A DNA stretch of 64,000 nucleotides from the NCBI GenBank assembly GCA_002591745.1, contig PDLQ01000004.1, positions 62,001-126,000 on the forward strand, in the 5' to 3' direction. This DNA is from Lewinellaceae bacterium SD302. GTDB lineage: Bacteria > Bacteroidota > Bacteroidia > Chitinophagales > Saprospiraceae. The notes beneath the pieces were generated by a model. The model worked only from the letters and a program-made list of their open reading frames with translations, had not been told where the DNA came from and searched no databases. The position numbers and the translations under genes were made by a program. Positions 26,345-37,719 of this stretch are shown here, piece by piece (position 1 is the first letter of the stretch; each line of letters starts with the position of its first letter).

Positions 26345-28003
26345 ATGAGTATCAACAACCAAAATAGAAGCAGCGGTAATGTCTGGCTTCCCTTGATGTT
26401 TGCCATCGTATTGGCCATGGGGCTGTTCATTGGCTTGCAATTTTCCGGCAATGCTCCCTTCATTGCCCGAACTGGCGAAGGCACCGGTTTTACCAAAGAT
26501 CGCGTAGAGGAAGTATTGCGTTACGTGGATATGCGCTACGTAGAGAAGCAGGATCGGGAGGAGCTTACCCGTACTGCCATTCGCTCCGTACTGGATGAAC
26601 TGGATCCACATTCCAATTTTTTTCCCGTAGAGGATATGCAGGCGCTCAAAGAGCAAATGGACGGAAACTTCGATGGTATTGGGGTGGAATTCATGGTTGT
26701 GGAAGATACGATCGTAGTGGTCAGTCCGGTCAGCGGCGGTCCTAGCGAGGCCGTTGGCATTATGGCCGGTGATAAGATCGTAATGATCGAAGACAGCCTG
26801 GTAGCCGGCCCGACCGCCAAGGATACCGACGCGACCAAGCTACTGCGGGGGGCGAGCGGTACCGAGGTAAGCATCGAGGTAAAGCGCCCCGGGCAATCCG
26901 GGCTGTTACCGTTTACAATTACCCGAGCGGCCATTCCCATGCATAGCGTTGACGCAGCCTATATGCTGGACGAAAAAACGGCCTACATCAAAATCAATCG
27001 CTTCAGCGGTACCACGTACACGGAGTTCATGACTGAACTCGAGCGCCTCATCAAGGAAGACGATGCGGAAGACCTGATCCTGGATCTGCGCGAAAATCCC
27101 GGCGGTTACCTGGATCACGCTACGAAATTACTCAGTCAGCTATTTGAAGAGCGGGGAAAACTCCTGGTCTATACCGAAGGAGCCAGCAGCCCGCGAAAAG
27201 ATTATAAATCAAACGGTCAGGCTTTTTACACATTGGGCGAAGTAGCCGTGCTGATCAATGGCGGGTCAGCCAGTGCCAGCGAGATCGTTGCCGGTGCCGT
27301 CCAGGACCAGGATCGTGGTATCGTGGTTGGCCGCCGGAGTTTTGGTAAAGGACTGGTCCAGGAACAATACGACCTGAGTGACGGTAGTGCGCTACGCTTG
27401 ACCGTTGCTCGTTTTTATACACCCAGTGGCCGTAGTATTCAACGTTCCTATGAGGAAGGAGAAGAAGAGTATCGCAGCGAACTGGACCGCCGCTACAACA
27501 GTGGTGAATTGGACGGTAGTGCCGTTGTTCAGCGTGATTCCAGCCTGATCTACTATACCGCAAACGGTCATGAGGTCTACGGAGGTGGGGGTATCACACC
27601 GGATGTATTCGTACCCATCGATACCGATTACTACGATCGCAATTTCCTGCTTCTTCGTCAGGAAATTCCCGCCTATGTTTTCCGTTACCTGGAACTTAAT
27701 CGGGTAGGTGAGCAATTTGAAAATTTTGCTGACTATGAAAATGGCTTCCGTCCCGGCGATGAAGTGATTGATGCTCTCTTCGAAAGGGCCAGCGCTGAGC
27801 TGGAAGAAGGGGAGGAAATCGTCTTGCCAGCTTCCCCGAAGTTACGCGAAGCCTTACTTCAGTTTTTCCGCGCCCGCATTGCCAAACAGCTATACGGAGG
27901 CGATCACTTATTCCGCATCTTAAACCGCGATGATCCTTTCGTGAATCAGGCTAGAGAGTTGTTGCGCAAGGATAATCCTTTAGCAGAAGCGCGGGCTGAT
28001 TAG
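26345..28003 (+). CDS. C-terminal processing protease (S41 family, CtpA/Prc-like)
   Basis: A 552-residue protein with an N-terminal membrane anchor (VWLPLMFAIVLAMGLFIGLQF), a PDZ domain (about 85-175, FDGIGVEFMVVEDTIVVVSPVSGGPSE and GIMAGDKIVMIED), then the S41 core with EDLILDLRENPGGYLDHA. The catalytic Ser is in NGGSASASEIVAGAVQD and the Lys in RRSFGKGLVQEQYDL. A C-terminal helical domain of about 150 residues follows. Such proteases trim periplasmic and secreted proteins from the C-terminus. It lies between ruvB and an Hsp70 gene. Confidence 0.92.
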   Translation: MSINNQNRSSGNVWLPLMFAIVLAMGLFIGLQFSGNAPFIARTGEGTGFTKDRVEEVLRYVDMRYVEKQDREELTRTAIRSVLDELDPHSNFFPVEDMQALKEQMDGNFDGIGVEFMVVEDTIVVVSPVSGGPSEAVGIMAGDKIVMIEDSLVAGPTAKDTDATKLLRGASGTEVSIEVKRPGQSGLLPFTITRAAIPMHSVDAAYMLDEKTAYIKINRFSGTTYTEFMTELERLIKEDDAEDLILDLRENPGGYLDHATKLLSQLFEERGKLLVYTEGASSPRKDYKSNGQAFYTLGEVAVLINGGSASASEIVAGAVQDQDRGIVVGRRSFGKGLVQEQYDLSDGSALRLTVARFYTPSGRSIQRSYEEGEEEYRSELDRRYNSGELDGSAVVQRDSSLIYYTANGHEVYGGGGITPDVFVPIDTDYYDRNFLLLRQEIPAYVFRYLELNRVGEQFENFADYENGFRPGDEVIDALFERASAELEEGEEIVLPASPKLREALLQFFRARIAKQLYGGDHLFRILNRDDPFVNQARELLRKDNPLAEARAD

Positions 28004-28059
28004 GCTATGGCCCATGTTACCATTTTTGAACTTTATTACATCATTACCTTTTTTACTCC

Positions 28060-29925
28060 ATGGCCAAATTCAGTATCGACCTCAAAGCGGGTAATCTTAA
28101 GGAAGAAGAAAAAAGTAGCCGCGGCGAATTGATCGTCGGCATCGACCTGGGAACTACCAATAGCCTGGTCGCCATTGTGCGGGACGGTAAGTCAGTAGCC
28201 GTTACCGGACCGGACTCGAAGAACGTACTGGTTCCCAGTGTGCTTCACTTCGGTCCACAAGGTAAGATCACCGTGGGTGATGACGCTAAACAATACCTGA
28301 GCAGCGATCCGGCAAATACCCTATATTCTGTTAAACGGTTGATGGGAAAGAGCTATCAGGACGTAAGCGAGATTGAAGAGCGTTTTGGCTACGAAATTAT
28401 CGACGAAGACGAGGACAAACTCGTGAAAGTGCGGGTAAAGGACAAGTTCTACACGCCAATCGAATTATCCGGCCACATTTTAAGAGCCCTTAAGCAACGG
28501 ATTGAAGCAGAGTTGGGTGAGCCGATACAAAAAGCAGTAATCACCGTACCCGCCTATTTCAACGATGCTCAGCGCCAGGCCACCAGAGATGCGGGTAAGC
28601 TGGCCGGATTGGATGTCTTGCGCATCCTCAACGAACCTACCGCCAGTTCACTGGCTTATGGCATCGGTCTGAAGGACGAAGACGAAGGGCAGACCATTGC
28701 AGTTTATGACCTGGGAGGTGGAACTTTCGACATCAGCATCCTGAGGATCGAACAAGGCATTTTCGAGGTTTTGTCTACCAACGGTGATACATTCCTGGGC
28801 GGTGACGATTTTGATCAGGCCATTGTCGATTATTGGACGAAGCGTTACGATCTTGATCTCAGCAATCCGGTCTTTCGGGCCAGGGTAAGACTATTGGCCG
28901 AGGAGGCAAAAAAAGAGCTTTCCAATCAAGATCATTTCGTCGGGAACATCGATGGGCTGGCCCTGGAAATAGAACACGGCTACTTTGTTAGCCAGACAAA
29001 ATCGTTGGTACAACGGACGCTGGACTCCTGCCAACGCGCACTTTCAGATGCTGAACTAAGCAAGAATGACATCGACCACGTCATTATGGTGGGTGGCAGC
29101 ACGCGGATGCCAATAGTGAAAAAGGCCGTCGGTGAATTCTTCGGTCAGACAGTAAATGACAGTTTAGACCCCGATCAGGTGGTAGCGCTGGGTGCGGCAA
29201 TTCAGGCCGATGTGCTGGCCGGTAATCAACAGGATGTATTGCTGCTGGATATCACTCCGCTGAGTTTGGGAATTGAAACCGTGGGTGGACTTATGGATGT
29301 GATCATTCCCCGCAATAATAAAGTGCCGACCCGGGTGGGCCGCAAGTACACCACGAGTGTAGATGGCCAGAAAAATCTGAAAGTCGCCGTCTTTCAGGGC
29401 GAAAGAGACATGGTGGCCGATAACCGTAAACTCGGTGAGTTTGTACTACGTGACATCCCACCGATGCCGGCTGGCATTCCCCAAATCGAAATCCAGTTTT
29501 ATCTCGATGCTGACGGTATTTTGCGGGTAAAGGCCAGCGAAAACCGCAGCGGTACGGAGCAAAGCATTACGATCAAGAGCCAGTACGGAATCAGCGAAGA
29601 AGAGATGGCTTTGATGCTGATTGACAGCCTCAACCACGCTGAACAAGATTTGGCCGGCCGTGCCTTGGTAGAAGCCCGGAACGAAGCGAATAATGTACTG
29701 TTGAGCACCCGGAAATTCATTAAGAACAACGAAAGCTGGTTGAGCAATGAGCAAAGTATTGCCCTTAATCAACTGGCCGATAATCTGGAAAAATCGGTAA
29801 AAGGAGGGGACAAAGACGCCATCAATAGCCGTGTGCAGGAGCTGAATATTTACAGCGAACCACTGGCGCACGAGGCCCTGGACCGTAATATTGCGGTGGC
29901 TATGAAGGGAAAAGTGATCGAATAG
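28060..29925 (+). CDS. Hsp70-family chaperone, HscA-like
   Basis: 621 residues. The nucleotide-binding domain has phosphate-1 [15 protein letters not shown], phosphate-2 [16 protein letters not shown] and the adenosine motif [17 protein letters not shown]. The linker [19 protein letters not shown] then joins a beta-sandwich substrate domain. The lid is short, and the usual C-terminal disordered tail of DnaK is missing. Shorter length and the N-terminal extension ([22 protein letters not shown]) favour an HscA-type chaperone for iron-sulfur assembly over the main DnaK; no isc genes or J-protein are adjacent, so this is not settled. A repeat-like 17-mer at 28978 lies within the gene. Confidence 0.85.
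   Translation: MAKFSIDLKAGNLKEEEKSSRGELIVGIDLGTTNSLVAIVRDGKSVAVTGPDSKNVLVPSVLHFGPQGKITVGDDAKQYLSSDPANTLYSVKRLMGKSYQDVSEIEERFGYEIIDEDEDKLVKVRVKDKFYTPIELSGHILRALKQRIEAELGEPIQKAVITVPAYFNDAQRQATRDAGKLAGLDVLRILNEPTASSLAYGIGLKDEDEGQTIAVYDLGGGTFDISILRIEQGIFEVLSTNGDTFLGGDDFDQAIVDYWTKRYDLDLSNPVFRARVRLLAEEAKKELSNQDHFVGNIDGLALEIEHGYFVSQTKSLVQRTLDSCQRALSDAELSKNDIDHVIMVGGSTRMPIVKKAVGEFFGQTVNDSLDPDQVVALGAAIQADVLAGNQQDVLLLDITPLSLGIETVGGLMDVIIPRNNKVPTRVGRKYTTSVDGQKNLKVAVFQGERDMVADNRKLGEFVLRDIPPMPAGIPQIEIQFYLDADGILRVKASENRSGTEQSITIKSQYGISEEEMALMLIDSLNHAEQDLAGRALVEARNEANNVLLSTRKFIKNNESWLSNEQSIALNQLADNLEKSVKGGDKDAINSRVQELNIYSEPLAHEALDRNIAVAMKGKVIE
28978..28993 (+). repeat. Variant dispersed repeat in the Hsp70 gene
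   Basis: GGCTACTTTGTTAGCC is identical to the variant copy at 57269-57284. It encodes GYFVSQ, a different frame from most genic copies. Confidence 0.6.
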
Positions 29926-30085
29926 TCACCCGTTTCTTACTGAAATATCCTTGATTCGCGACGAATTTCCCCCGTTCCGTCAAAAGACCGAATGGGCCGC
30001 TGCATATTTTGTAAGTTCGCAACACCAGTAAGTACATTTTCTCCGTAAGTAGGTTTCCCCTCTCGAACAGACAGACACTTTTTAG

Positions 30086-33000
30086 ATGGATAGATGGAAT
30101 TCAGGACCCCTTTTGGGTCCGCTCGTCCGGTATGCGACCGTGGCGACACTGTTTTTGATCGTTGGAATGACGACCCTTACGGCCCAGGAAATCTGGATGT
30201 CGATCAACGAAGCCGACCTGCCCCCCGGTGGAGACCGACGGATCAATAACAAATCATACCGTACCTACCTGCTGGATACACTGGCGCTGCGGACACAACT
30301 TTTTGCCGCCCCCCACGAACAGTTTACGCATGCTGAGGATAGCCCGACAATTATAACTTTACCTACTTCCAGCGGGGCCATGAAACAGTTCCGCATTGTT
30401 GCTTACGATCTGGCCGAACCCGCTACGCTGGCCGAGTATCCGAGTATCAGAACCTGGTACGGGATCAATTTAGATAACGCTCGTCAGACTATTTTTCTGG
30501 ATTGGACGGAGCGGGGTTTTCACGCCTCAATTCGTTTTGGAGGGGAAGAAGACTACAATGTAGATCCGCTTTTTAGAGGAGATTTGTTGCATTACCAGGT
30601 TTACGATAAGGTGGCTAACATAGAAGCAATGCCTTTTGAATGTCTGGTCAGTGATCAACCCGACAGTGACCCGCCCTCGGTTAACGGCAGCTTTGGTGAT
30701 TGTAGTTTCCGCGAGTACGAGACTGCCATTACGGCCACGGCGGAGTATAGTAATTACCACGGAGCAACCAGTGCCGCTCAGTCTGGTCTGGTACATTCGG
30801 CGATCGTAACGACAATCAACCGCGTAAATCAGGTCCTGACCCACGACCTGGCCCTGCGCCTGAGTCTGGTGGAAAACAATAGCGATCTATACTATTATGA
30901 CTCGGCAACTGATCCGTTCGATGGTACTTCCCCGACCAGTTGTCTTGTTGGGAATACGCCCAATACAAATGAGGTGATCGGACAAGAGAACTATGATCTT
31001 GGGCATATTTTTTCTGCTGGATTCAGTAGTGGAGTGGCTTACCTGAAATCCAGTTGCGGGGGGCTTAAAGCCGGTGGGGTGAGCGGCAGAATGATGCCCG
31101 AAGGCGACCCGTTCAACGTCGATTACGTTTGCCATGAGATCGGACACCAATTGGGGGCTAATCACATCCAGAACAACAACTGTAACTATAACCCCAATGC
31201 TGGTACCGAGCCAGGAAGTGGCAGCACGATCATGGGCTACGCAGGTATCTGCGAACCTAACGTTCAGGAACATTCCGATGCTTACTTCAACGGCCGGAAC
31301 CTGGAAGAGATAACGGCACACCTGGAAGAAGGGCTGGGAAACAGCTGCGCAAGTGTCATTAGCACCGATCTGAGTACGCCTACGCTCGAGTCAACCGCCT
31401 ACGATGTGATTCCCAAGGGGACGCCTTTCAAACTGGTCGGTGTAGGTTCCGGCGATGGGAACCTGGACTATTGTTGGGAGCAGTACGATCACGAACAGGG
31501 AATGATGCCGCCGACGGGCCTGAATATAAACGGTCCGCTATTTCGCTCTTATGCCCCCGTTGTCATCCCGGAGCGTTATTTTCCCCGCCTGGAGCACGTG
31601 CGCAGCGGTAACGACCCGGAATGGGAAGAGATTCCTTTGGTCGGACGCTCCATGGATTTCCTGTTGACCCTGCGCAACAGTAACGCCGCCTATGGCTGTA
31701 CGGCAAACGTTACGGCCGATATCGACGTAGACGGCAACCGTGGTCCTTTCCTGGTCACTGATCCCGATCAGGGAAATCAGTACAGCGCCGGGCAAACCGC
31801 TCAGGTCCGCTGGGACTTAGCCAACACCGACCAGTCACCCATCAATTGTAGCGAGGTGGAAGTGCTGTATTCCGCTGCCCCCGACGAAGAATTTGTCCTT
31901 TTGGCCGGTCCGGTACCTAATAATGGATATACAACCGTTACTATTCCAAACGAACCCACCTCCACCGCGAGAATGATGGTGCGGAGTGTAGACAATGTGT
32001 TCTACAACATATCGACCCAGGACTTTACGGTACTTCCGGTAGAAGGCAGTCCGCAAGTGACGATTGACAACCTCAGCCCCAGTAGCCTGGCTGATTGTTT
32101 TGACGACGGTGAAGCCGATTTTCGCTTCATAACCACCAGTGCCGGCGGAGCGACCGAGCCATTGATTATGCAAGTCAATGACCTTCCCCAGAATACCCTG
32201 GCCGTATTTTACCCCAACCCGGTACTGCCCGGCGGTACGACCGACCTGACGATTCTGGGTCTGGACAATCTGGAAAACGGCTTCTACGAAATGTCCGTAA
32301 GCGGTGAAAGTGCCGAAGCGACGGTGCTTGCTGAGATTGCGGTAAATAAGACCGGTGGGGCGGGTAGCCCCGGGCCTACGCTCCTTTTGCCGGCAGACCA
32401 GGATACGGAAATAGATCTACGCCCTCATTTTCAGGTAGCTGACTCCGGTGCGGATATTTACCGGATCGAAGTGGCCACTGACGAAGACTTTGAAAATATT
32501 GTCTTTACCAATACCTCCGCTGAACCGGATTGGGTGACCTCAAACTACCTGATACCGCAAACCACTTATTACTGGCGGGTCTACTCTATGGTTGGCGAGT
32601 GCGGAGCCAGCCTTTGGAACCAGCGTAGTTTCACCACCGGAAATTGCTATCTCTATACCAGCGAGGCAGAGGCAGTGACTATTCCTGAATCCAGCGCTAG
32701 TGTGAGTATGCCGGTTGAGGTTGAAGATTTCGGCCAGGTTACCGACGTCGACGTGTACCAACTCGACATCGAACACACTTACATCAGTGACCTCAATGTA
32801 GAGTTGAGTGCCCCGAATAGCAGTATGATCGATCTGTTTGCATACGAATGTTCCGGCCAGAATAATGTTTTTATCAGCTTCGACGACGACAACGGCCTCG
32901 ATTATTTTCCTTGTCCGCCGGTAGACCCGGCTATGTTCATCCAGCCGCTGGAAGACCCCCTGTCAACTTTTGACGGTAGCGAGGCCAACGGTGAGTGGAT

Positions 33001-33625
33001 TCTTACAGTAAACGATCCTTTTGCGGGTGACGGCGGTACGCTTAACGGCTTCACCCTAAAGATCTGCTTCGACAATTACGTGCCGCTTCCCGTCACCTGG
33101 CTGGAATTTACGGCCACGGCAGAGCATGAGCACATCGATCTCAACTGGCGCACGGAAGCCGAAAAGGAAAACCTTGGTTTTTGGATCGAAAGAACCGAAG
33201 ACGCCCGCAACGGGAGTTGGGAAGAGCTTGATTTCGTTGCGGCCACGGGAGAAGAAACAGGAACTTACCACTACGAAGATCATCGGGTAAGTACGGGTCA
33301 AACTTATTTCTACCGCTTGCGGCAGGAAGACACCGATGGTACGGTAATTTATTCTCCGTTACGATCTGCGCGTATGGGTAGCGCGGCCACGAAGGTCAAC
33401 CTGTATCCCAATCCGGTCAACGACCGACTGCAGTATGAGTGGCTGAGTAACGCTGTTGGAATAGCCAGTTTTCAGTTGCGTGACCTGACGGGAAAAATCC
33501 TCCAGACCGGAACTCTGAATGAAGCCGGTGGTGTTATTGAACTCAGGGACCTCGCAGCCGGAGTCTATCTGTTCCGGTTGGATGGACCCGACGGCGTAAC
33601 TTTACGGCGAATTGTAAAGCAATAG
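30086..33625 (+). CDS. Giant secreted reprolysin-type metalloprotease with P-domain and T9SS sorting domain
   Basis: 1179 residues; signal peptide ending MTTLTAQ. The catalytic domain (about 200-420) carries the metzincin zinc motif [11 protein letters not shown] near residue 350 (HExxHxxGxxH). The Met-turn candidate is [12 protein letters not shown]. Fibronectin/Ig-like modules follow (about 540-860). A proprotein-convertase P-like beta-sandwich (about 850-990) reads ITVNDP-like as [24 protein letters not shown]. Then an FN3-like [22 protein letters not shown] stretch and a T9SS type A domain start [16 protein letters not shown]. It should digest extracellular protein at the surface or in the medium. 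SUI1 starts one base after its stop. Confidence 0.88.
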   Translation: MDRWNSGPLLGPLVRYATVATLFLIVGMTTLTAQEIWMSINEADLPPGGDRRINNKSYRTYLLDTLALRTQLFAAPHEQFTHAEDSPTIITLPTSSGAMKQFRIVAYDLAEPATLAEYPSIRTWYGINLDNARQTIFLDWTERGFHASIRFGGEEDYNVDPLFRGDLLHYQVYDKVANIEAMPFECLVSDQPDSDPPSVNGSFGDCSFREYETAITATAEYSNYHGATSAAQSGLVHSAIVTTINRVNQVLTHDLALRLSLVENNSDLYYYDSATDPFDGTSPTSCLVGNTPNTNEVIGQENYDLGHIFSAGFSSGVAYLKSSCGGLKAGGVSGRMMPEGDPFNVDYVCHEIGHQLGANHIQNNNCNYNPNAGTEPGSGSTIMGYAGICEPNVQEHSDAYFNGRNLEEITAHLEEGLGNSCASVISTDLSTPTLESTAYDVIPKGTPFKLVGVGSGDGNLDYCWEQYDHEQGMMPPTGLNINGPLFRSYAPVVIPERYFPRLEHVRSGNDPEWEEIPLVGRSMDFLLTLRNSNAAYGCTANVTADIDVDGNRGPFLVTDPDQGNQYSAGQTAQVRWDLANTDQSPINCSEVEVLYSAAPDEEFVLLAGPVPNNGYTTVTIPNEPTSTARMMVRSVDNVFYNISTQDFTVLPVEGSPQVTIDNLSPSSLADCFDDGEADFRFITTSAGGATEPLIMQVNDLPQNTLAVFYPNPVLPGGTTDLTILGLDNLENGFYEMSVSGESAEATVLAEIAVNKTGGAGSPGPTLLLPADQDTEIDLRPHFQVADSGADIYRIEVATDEDFENIVFTNTSAEPDWVTSNYLIPQTTYYWRVYSMVGECGASLWNQRSFTTGNCYLYTSEAEAVTIPESSASVSMPVEVEDFGQVTDVDVYQLDIEHTYISDLNVELSAPNSSMIDLFAYECSGQNNVFISFDDDNGLDYFPCPPVDPAMFIQPLEDPLSTFDGSEANGEWILTVNDPFAGDGGTLNGFTLKICFDNYVPLPVTWLEFTATAEHEHIDLNWRTEAEKENLGFWIERTEDARNGSWEELDFVAATGEETGTYHYEDHRVSTGQTYFYRLRQEDTDGTVIYSPLRSARMGSAATKVNLYPNPVNDRLQYEWLSNAVGIASFQLRDLTGKILQTGTLNEAGGVIELRDLAAGVYLFRLDGPDGVTLRRIVKQ

Positions 33626-33626
33626 C

Positions 33627-34037
33627 ATGAGTAAGAAAAAAGGCTTCTTCACTACCGGAAGTAATACGGAAAACAATCCCGACGATAATCCCTTCGCTGC
33701 CTTATCCGGGCTAAATGACCTGCCGTCCGGTGAAGGGCTGGGAAACGACTCGCCGGAAGATAACAAACCGGAAGACGACGGATTCGACCCCAAACAGGAA
33801 AAACTCTACATTCTCATCGACCGCAAACAGCGCAAGGGTAAGGCCGTCACCTTAGTTACCGGCTTTAGTGGCAGCGACGAGCGGTTGGAAGCTCTCGGAA
33901 AAACTCTGAAAACCAAGTGTGGCGTAGGCGGCACAGTAAAAGACGGCGAGATCATCATCCAGGGCAACCAGCGGGATAAGGTGGTGAAATTGCTCAAGGG
34001 GATGGGGTATGGGAAGGTGGTGAAGTCAGGAGGGTAA
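33627..34037 (+). CDS. SUI1/YciH-like translation initiation factor
   Basis: 136 residues: an Asp/Pro-rich disordered N-terminal half, then the SUI1 fold (about 55-136; [45 protein letters not shown]). Bacterial SUI1 proteins resemble eukaryotic eIF1 and may influence start-codon choice on the 30S subunit. One base separates it from the metalloprotease stop, so both may share an mRNA although the roles are unrelated. Confidence 0.88.
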   Translation: MSKKKGFFTTGSNTENNPDDNPFAALSGLNDLPSGEGLGNDSPEDNKPEDDGFDPKQEKLYILIDRKQRKGKAVTLVTGFSGSDERLEALGKTLKTKCGVGGTVKDGEIIIQGNQRDKVVKLLKGMGYGKVVKSGG

Positions 34038-34051
34038 AATCTAAAGTCTAG

Positions 34052-34109
34052 AGTCGGGAATCGGTTACTCGCTTCAGACTCCTTACTCCCGACTAAACAA
34101 CTCCCGACT
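34052..34109. terminator. Hairpin with two alternative right arms between convergent genes
   Basis: AGTCGGGA (34052-34059) can pair with TCCCGACT at 34087-34094 or at 34102-34109. It lies between the convergent SUI1 and glnS genes and probably ends transcription from both sides. Confidence 0.5.
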
Positions 34110-34115
34110 AAAAGA

Positions 34116-35786
34116 CTACTTCTTCCCTTTCCAGCTACTCTTCAATCCAACCGTCAGGTTAAATACCGGATGCCCCGGCTTGCTGTCCGGATCGCTGACG
34201 TAATAGCCCTTGCGCAGAAACTGAAAGTGCTGCCCACCTTCGCTGATTTCACCCAGGGCGGGTTCTCCCTTGGCGGTAATGGTCACCAGGCTGTCCGGGT
34301 TGATGAATTCCATAAAATCTTTATCCTCGTGATTCATCGGCTGCGGGTCGGTGAAGAGTTTGTCGTACTGGCGCACTTCAATGTCCACGGCGTGCTCGGC
34401 GCTCACCCAGTGCAGCGTTCCTTTGGCTTTTACGCCGCTGGTGTCTTCCCCGCTTTTACTGTCGGGGTAGTAAGTACAGTTGATTTGGGTGACCTTACCG
34501 TCTGCATCCTCTTCGTGGCCGAGACAGTGGACGATATAGCCGCCTTTTAGCCGTACATCTTTGCCCGGTGCCAGACGATAGTACTTACGTCCCTGGGGCT
34601 CTTTACTGAAATCTTCCCGTTCAACCAGTAGCTCACGGCTGAAAGGCATTTCGTGGGTGCCGGCGGTTTCGTCGCCGGGGTTGTTGTCGATGGTCAGGGT
34701 TTCGACCTGCCCCTGGGGGTAATTCTCGATCACCAGTTTTACCGGGTCCAGGACGGCCATGTAGCGGTGAGCGTCACGATTGAGGATCTCACGAACTTTG
34801 AACTCCAGCAAGTCGAATTCCTGCTGGTTATCGCGCTTGGCCACACCGGTATCTACGCAGAAGTTACGGATAGCTTCGGCGGGATAGCCCTTACGACGCA
34901 TACCGGCCAGGGTGCCCAGGCGGGGGTCGTCCCAGCCGGTAACCACACCTTGGTCTACGAGTAATTTCAGGCGGCGCTTACTGGTGATGAAATAGTCGAC
35001 GTTCATACGCGCAAACTCAATCTGGCGGCTGGGGAAGATCTCCAGTTTTTCAATCAGCCAGTTATAGAGGTCGCGGTGATGACGAAACTCCAGGCTACAG
35101 AGCGAATGGGTGATCTTTTCGATGGAATCGCTCTGGCCGTGGGCAAAATCGTAGAGTGGGTAAATGCACCATTCGTCACCCGTGCGGTGGTGGGCTTCGT
35201 GCTTAATGCGGTAGAGTACCGGATCGCGTAAAAGCAAGTTGGGGTGGGCCATGTCGATCTTGGCCCTTAATACTTTGCTGCCGTCGGGGAAGTCGCCGTT
35301 TTTCATCCCTTCGAAAAGGGCCAGGTTTTCTTCGGGGCTGCGGTCGCGGTAGGGGCTGTTGGTACCCGGCACGCCGATATCACCCTTTTGTTCAGCAATT
35401 TCCTCGGCGGTACTATCGTCCACGTAGGCGTAACCTTTGCGGATCAGGTCCTGGGCAAAAGCGTACAGTTGCGGAAAATAATCACTGGTGTATAGCACCT
35501 CGTCTTCCCACTCGTACCCCAGCCATTTGATGTCGTTTTTGATCATGTCAACGTAGTGGGTCTCCTCCGTAGTGGGATTGGTGTCGTCCATACGCAGGTT
35601 CGTCCGGCCGCCGTATTTTTTGGCCATCTCAAAACTGATCGTGATCGCCTTGGCGTGACCGATGTGGAGATAACCGTTCGGCTCCGGCGGGAAACGAGTG
35701 TGAATACGACCGCCGTGCTTGCCGGATTCGAGATCCTCTACGATAATCTCTTCAATGAAATTGGTCGGTGCGGGTGGGGTAGACAT
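34116..35786 (-). CDS. glnS: Glutaminyl-tRNA synthetase
   Basis: 556 residues, normal for bacterial GlnRS. Class I signatures: FPPEPNGYLHIGHAKAI (HIGH motif, about 31-47) and TSKRRLKLLVDQG in the KMSKS position. RMDDTNPTTEETHYVDMI and YDFAHGQSDSIEKITHSLCSLEF are GlnRS/GluRS catalytic landmarks that place it in the GlnRS branch. The C-terminal half is the two-barrel anticodon-binding domain. It charges tRNA-Gln directly. A repeat core lies 39 bp upstream of the start. Confidence 0.96.
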   Translation of the reverse strand: MSTPPAPTNFIEEIIVEDLESGKHGGRIHTRFPPEPNGYLHIGHAKAITISFEMAKKYGGRTNLRMDDTNPTTEETHYVDMIKNDIKWLGYEWEDEVLYTSDYFPQLYAFAQDLIRKGYAYVDDSTAEEIAEQKGDIGVPGTNSPYRDRSPEENLALFEGMKNGDFPDGSKVLRAKIDMAHPNLLLRDPVLYRIKHEAHHRTGDEWCIYPLYDFAHGQSDSIEKITHSLCSLEFRHHRDLYNWLIEKLEIFPSRQIEFARMNVDYFITSKRRLKLLVDQGVVTGWDDPRLGTLAGMRRKGYPAEAIRNFCVDTGVAKRDNQQEFDLLEFKVREILNRDAHRYMAVLDPVKLVIENYPQGQVETLTIDNNPGDETAGTHEMPFSRELLVEREDFSKEPQGRKYYRLAPGKDVRLKGGYIVHCLGHEEDADGKVTQINCTYYPDSKSGEDTSGVKAKGTLHWVSAEHAVDIEVRQYDKLFTDPQPMNHEDKDFMEFINPDSLVTITAKGEPALGEISEGGQHFQFLRKGYYVSDPDSKPGHPVFNLTVGLKSSWKGKK

Positions 35787-35819
35787 GCAGCTAAATACTT
35801 AGGTAGGTTGATTTTTTAG

Positions 35820-35950
35820 ACTAGCAAAGTAGCAGTGTAAACGAATGATTGAATGATTAATGATTGAATAGGTAAAACGTTTCGACCACTAGATCATTCA
35901 ATCATTGAAAGATTATCTCATTATTATCTAACATTGCTACTTTGCTAACC
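35820..35950. repeat. Inverted pair of the dispersed repeat around a palindromic core
   Basis: CAAAGTAGCA (35825-35834) and TGCTACTTTG (35935-35944) face inward around a 100-bp AT-rich segment. Inside, AATGATTGAATGAT (35844-35857) pairs with ATCATTCAATCATT (35893-35906). The whole looks like a small terminal-inverted-repeat (MITE-like) unit. It fills the gap between glnS and the sugar dehydrogenase gene. Confidence 0.75.
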
Positions 35951-35979
35951 AAAATAATGGCCGACAAAGGTATAATAAT

Positions 35980-37719
35980 TTAACGCACGAATTTAGCCGT
36001 GAACTGGTCCGTTCCGCTATTCATTCGTAAGAAGTAGGTGCCGTTGGGCAAATCCTCAGGTAGGTCGACGACCAGAGTAGTCGATTCGTAAGCGGGGTAG
36101 CTAAGGCTCAGTAAGCGACGGCCTTTAAGATCGGTGAGCGTGATTTCCAGGTCACGGCCGTTACGGTAGGCTTCCGGCAACCAGATGCTGAGGGGGCCGT
36201 CACCCACCGGATTGGGGCTGAGTACCGGTTGGCTAACCTTGTCTTTACCCACCATGATCGTACGCACCGGCGTAAGTTGGGTAGCTCCGTCCACATCCGT
36301 CTGGCGCAGGCGATAGAAATTACGGCCTTCGACCGGCGCGGGGTCGATGAAGCGGTACTCACTAACCTCGGCGCTGTTGCCCGCGGCTTCCACCTGGCCA
36401 ATCGGCTGAAAACGCTGGTTGGCCTCGCTGGCTCTTTCGATGGTGAAATAGTCGCTGTTCTCTTCCTGCTCCGTTGTCCAGCTAAGGAGTGCATCCTGGG
36501 TGGAGGAACGAAATTCTGCATCCCAGCTGGAGAAGGCCACGGGCAGCGCCGGTGATGCTTGTACCTGATGGATGGAACCGTCGGTAAGGTGAGCGACGTA
36601 TAGTTCGCCGGCTTCGTCCTGACCAAAAGCGGAGGCAGAAAAGTTATTGATTGGTCGCTGGATATCCGAATTACTCAGTGTCCCATTCGGGCCGGTTTGT
36701 AGCAGGAAAAAGTTGGCGGATACGTAGTCGGCACAAATATAAATTCCACTCAATGTCGTGTACTGGGTGCCCCGGTACACGTGGCCACCGGTGATGCTGA
36801 ACCCACCGGTCGAGCCATTGTGGGGATACTCGTAGATGGGGAAGTCGTAGCTGTTTTGCGGCCCGCATCCGGTAGTATTATAAGGACTGTTTCCCTCGTA
36901 ACAGCGCCAGCCCCAGTTGAGGCCCGAAGTGGTCGTAACATCCTCGAGGTAATCGACCTCTTCCCAGGCGCCCTGGCCTACGTCGGCGATCCACATGGCG
37001 TTCCCGTCGAAAGTAAAGCGCCAGGGGTTGCGCAGGCCAGTACCCCAGATTTCGGGCAGGTAATTGGCGTTACCGACGAAAGGATTATCCGCTGGAATGG
37101 CGTACTCAATTCCCGGGTCCTGGTTGTCTACGTCGATGCGCAGCATTTTGCCGAGGTAAGAAAGGTTATTCTGGGAGTTGTTCTGGGGGTCGCCGCCACT
37201 ACCGCCGTCGCCGGTTGGAATCCACAGCATACCGTCGGGCCCGAAAGCCAGATCGCCGGCATTGTGGTTGCTATAGGGCTGATCGTAGACCAGCAGCCGT
37301 CTCTCGCTGTTGGCCGCTACGCTGTTACCGGCAGGGTTGTTATTGATGAACTCGCTGACGATAGATGTTCCATCGTCCAGGGTCGCATCATTGTCTACGG
37401 TATAATTGACGTAGAATTTGCCGTTGGTCGCGTAATCCGGGTGGAAAGCTAGTCCCAGCAAGCCCCGCTCCCCACAGCAGCGGACCCTCGACACGATGTT
37501 AAGGAAGTCATTACCTACGGTGGTGCCACTGTTCTGATCGTAGACCTTTATCCGCCCGGCCCGCTCGACTATGAAAAGCCGGTTGCTGCCATCTCCGGCA
37601 TTAACGATGGCAACGGGAGAGGAAAAGCCGTCTTCGACCTCCATGAGGGAGAGGGTGGGGAACTGGGCAAGCAAGTGAAAGGAGCACAAGAGCAAGAAAG
37701 GGAGGAGGAAACGTGGCAT
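35980..37719 (-). CDS. Secreted PQQ-type sugar dehydrogenase with T9SS sorting domain
   Basis: 579 residues; signal ending LCSFHLLAQ. The six-bladed GSDH/sorbosone dehydrogenase propeller spans about 25-400 (GLLGLAFHPDYATNGKFYVNYT, NHNAGDLAFGPDGMLWIPTGDGG, GLRNPWRFTFD). These residues match soluble PQQ-dependent glucose dehydrogenase-like oxidases that act on sugars at the surface; cofactor use is by family analogy. A FN3-like segment (SWTTEQEENSDYFTIERASE) and a C-terminal T9SS domain (PVLSPNPVGDGPLSIWLPEA to FTAKFVR) follow. It stands alone on the minus strand. Confidence 0.85.
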   Translation of the reverse strand: MPRFLLPFLLLCSFHLLAQFPTLSLMEVEDGFSSPVAIVNAGDGSNRLFIVERAGRIKVYDQNSGTTVGNDFLNIVSRVRCCGERGLLGLAFHPDYATNGKFYVNYTVDNDATLDDGTSIVSEFINNNPAGNSVAANSERRLLVYDQPYSNHNAGDLAFGPDGMLWIPTGDGGSGGDPQNNSQNNLSYLGKMLRIDVDNQDPGIEYAIPADNPFVGNANYLPEIWGTGLRNPWRFTFDGNAMWIADVGQGAWEEVDYLEDVTTTSGLNWGWRCYEGNSPYNTTGCGPQNSYDFPIYEYPHNGSTGGFSITGGHVYRGTQYTTLSGIYICADYVSANFFLLQTGPNGTLSNSDIQRPINNFSASAFGQDEAGELYVAHLTDGSIHQVQASPALPVAFSSWDAEFRSSTQDALLSWTTEQEENSDYFTIERASEANQRFQPIGQVEAAGNSAEVSEYRFIDPAPVEGRNFYRLRQTDVDGATQLTPVRTIMVGKDKVSQPVLSPNPVGDGPLSIWLPEAYRNGRDLEITLTDLKGRRLLSLSYPAYESTTLVVDLPEDLPNGTYFLRMNSGTDQFTAKFVR

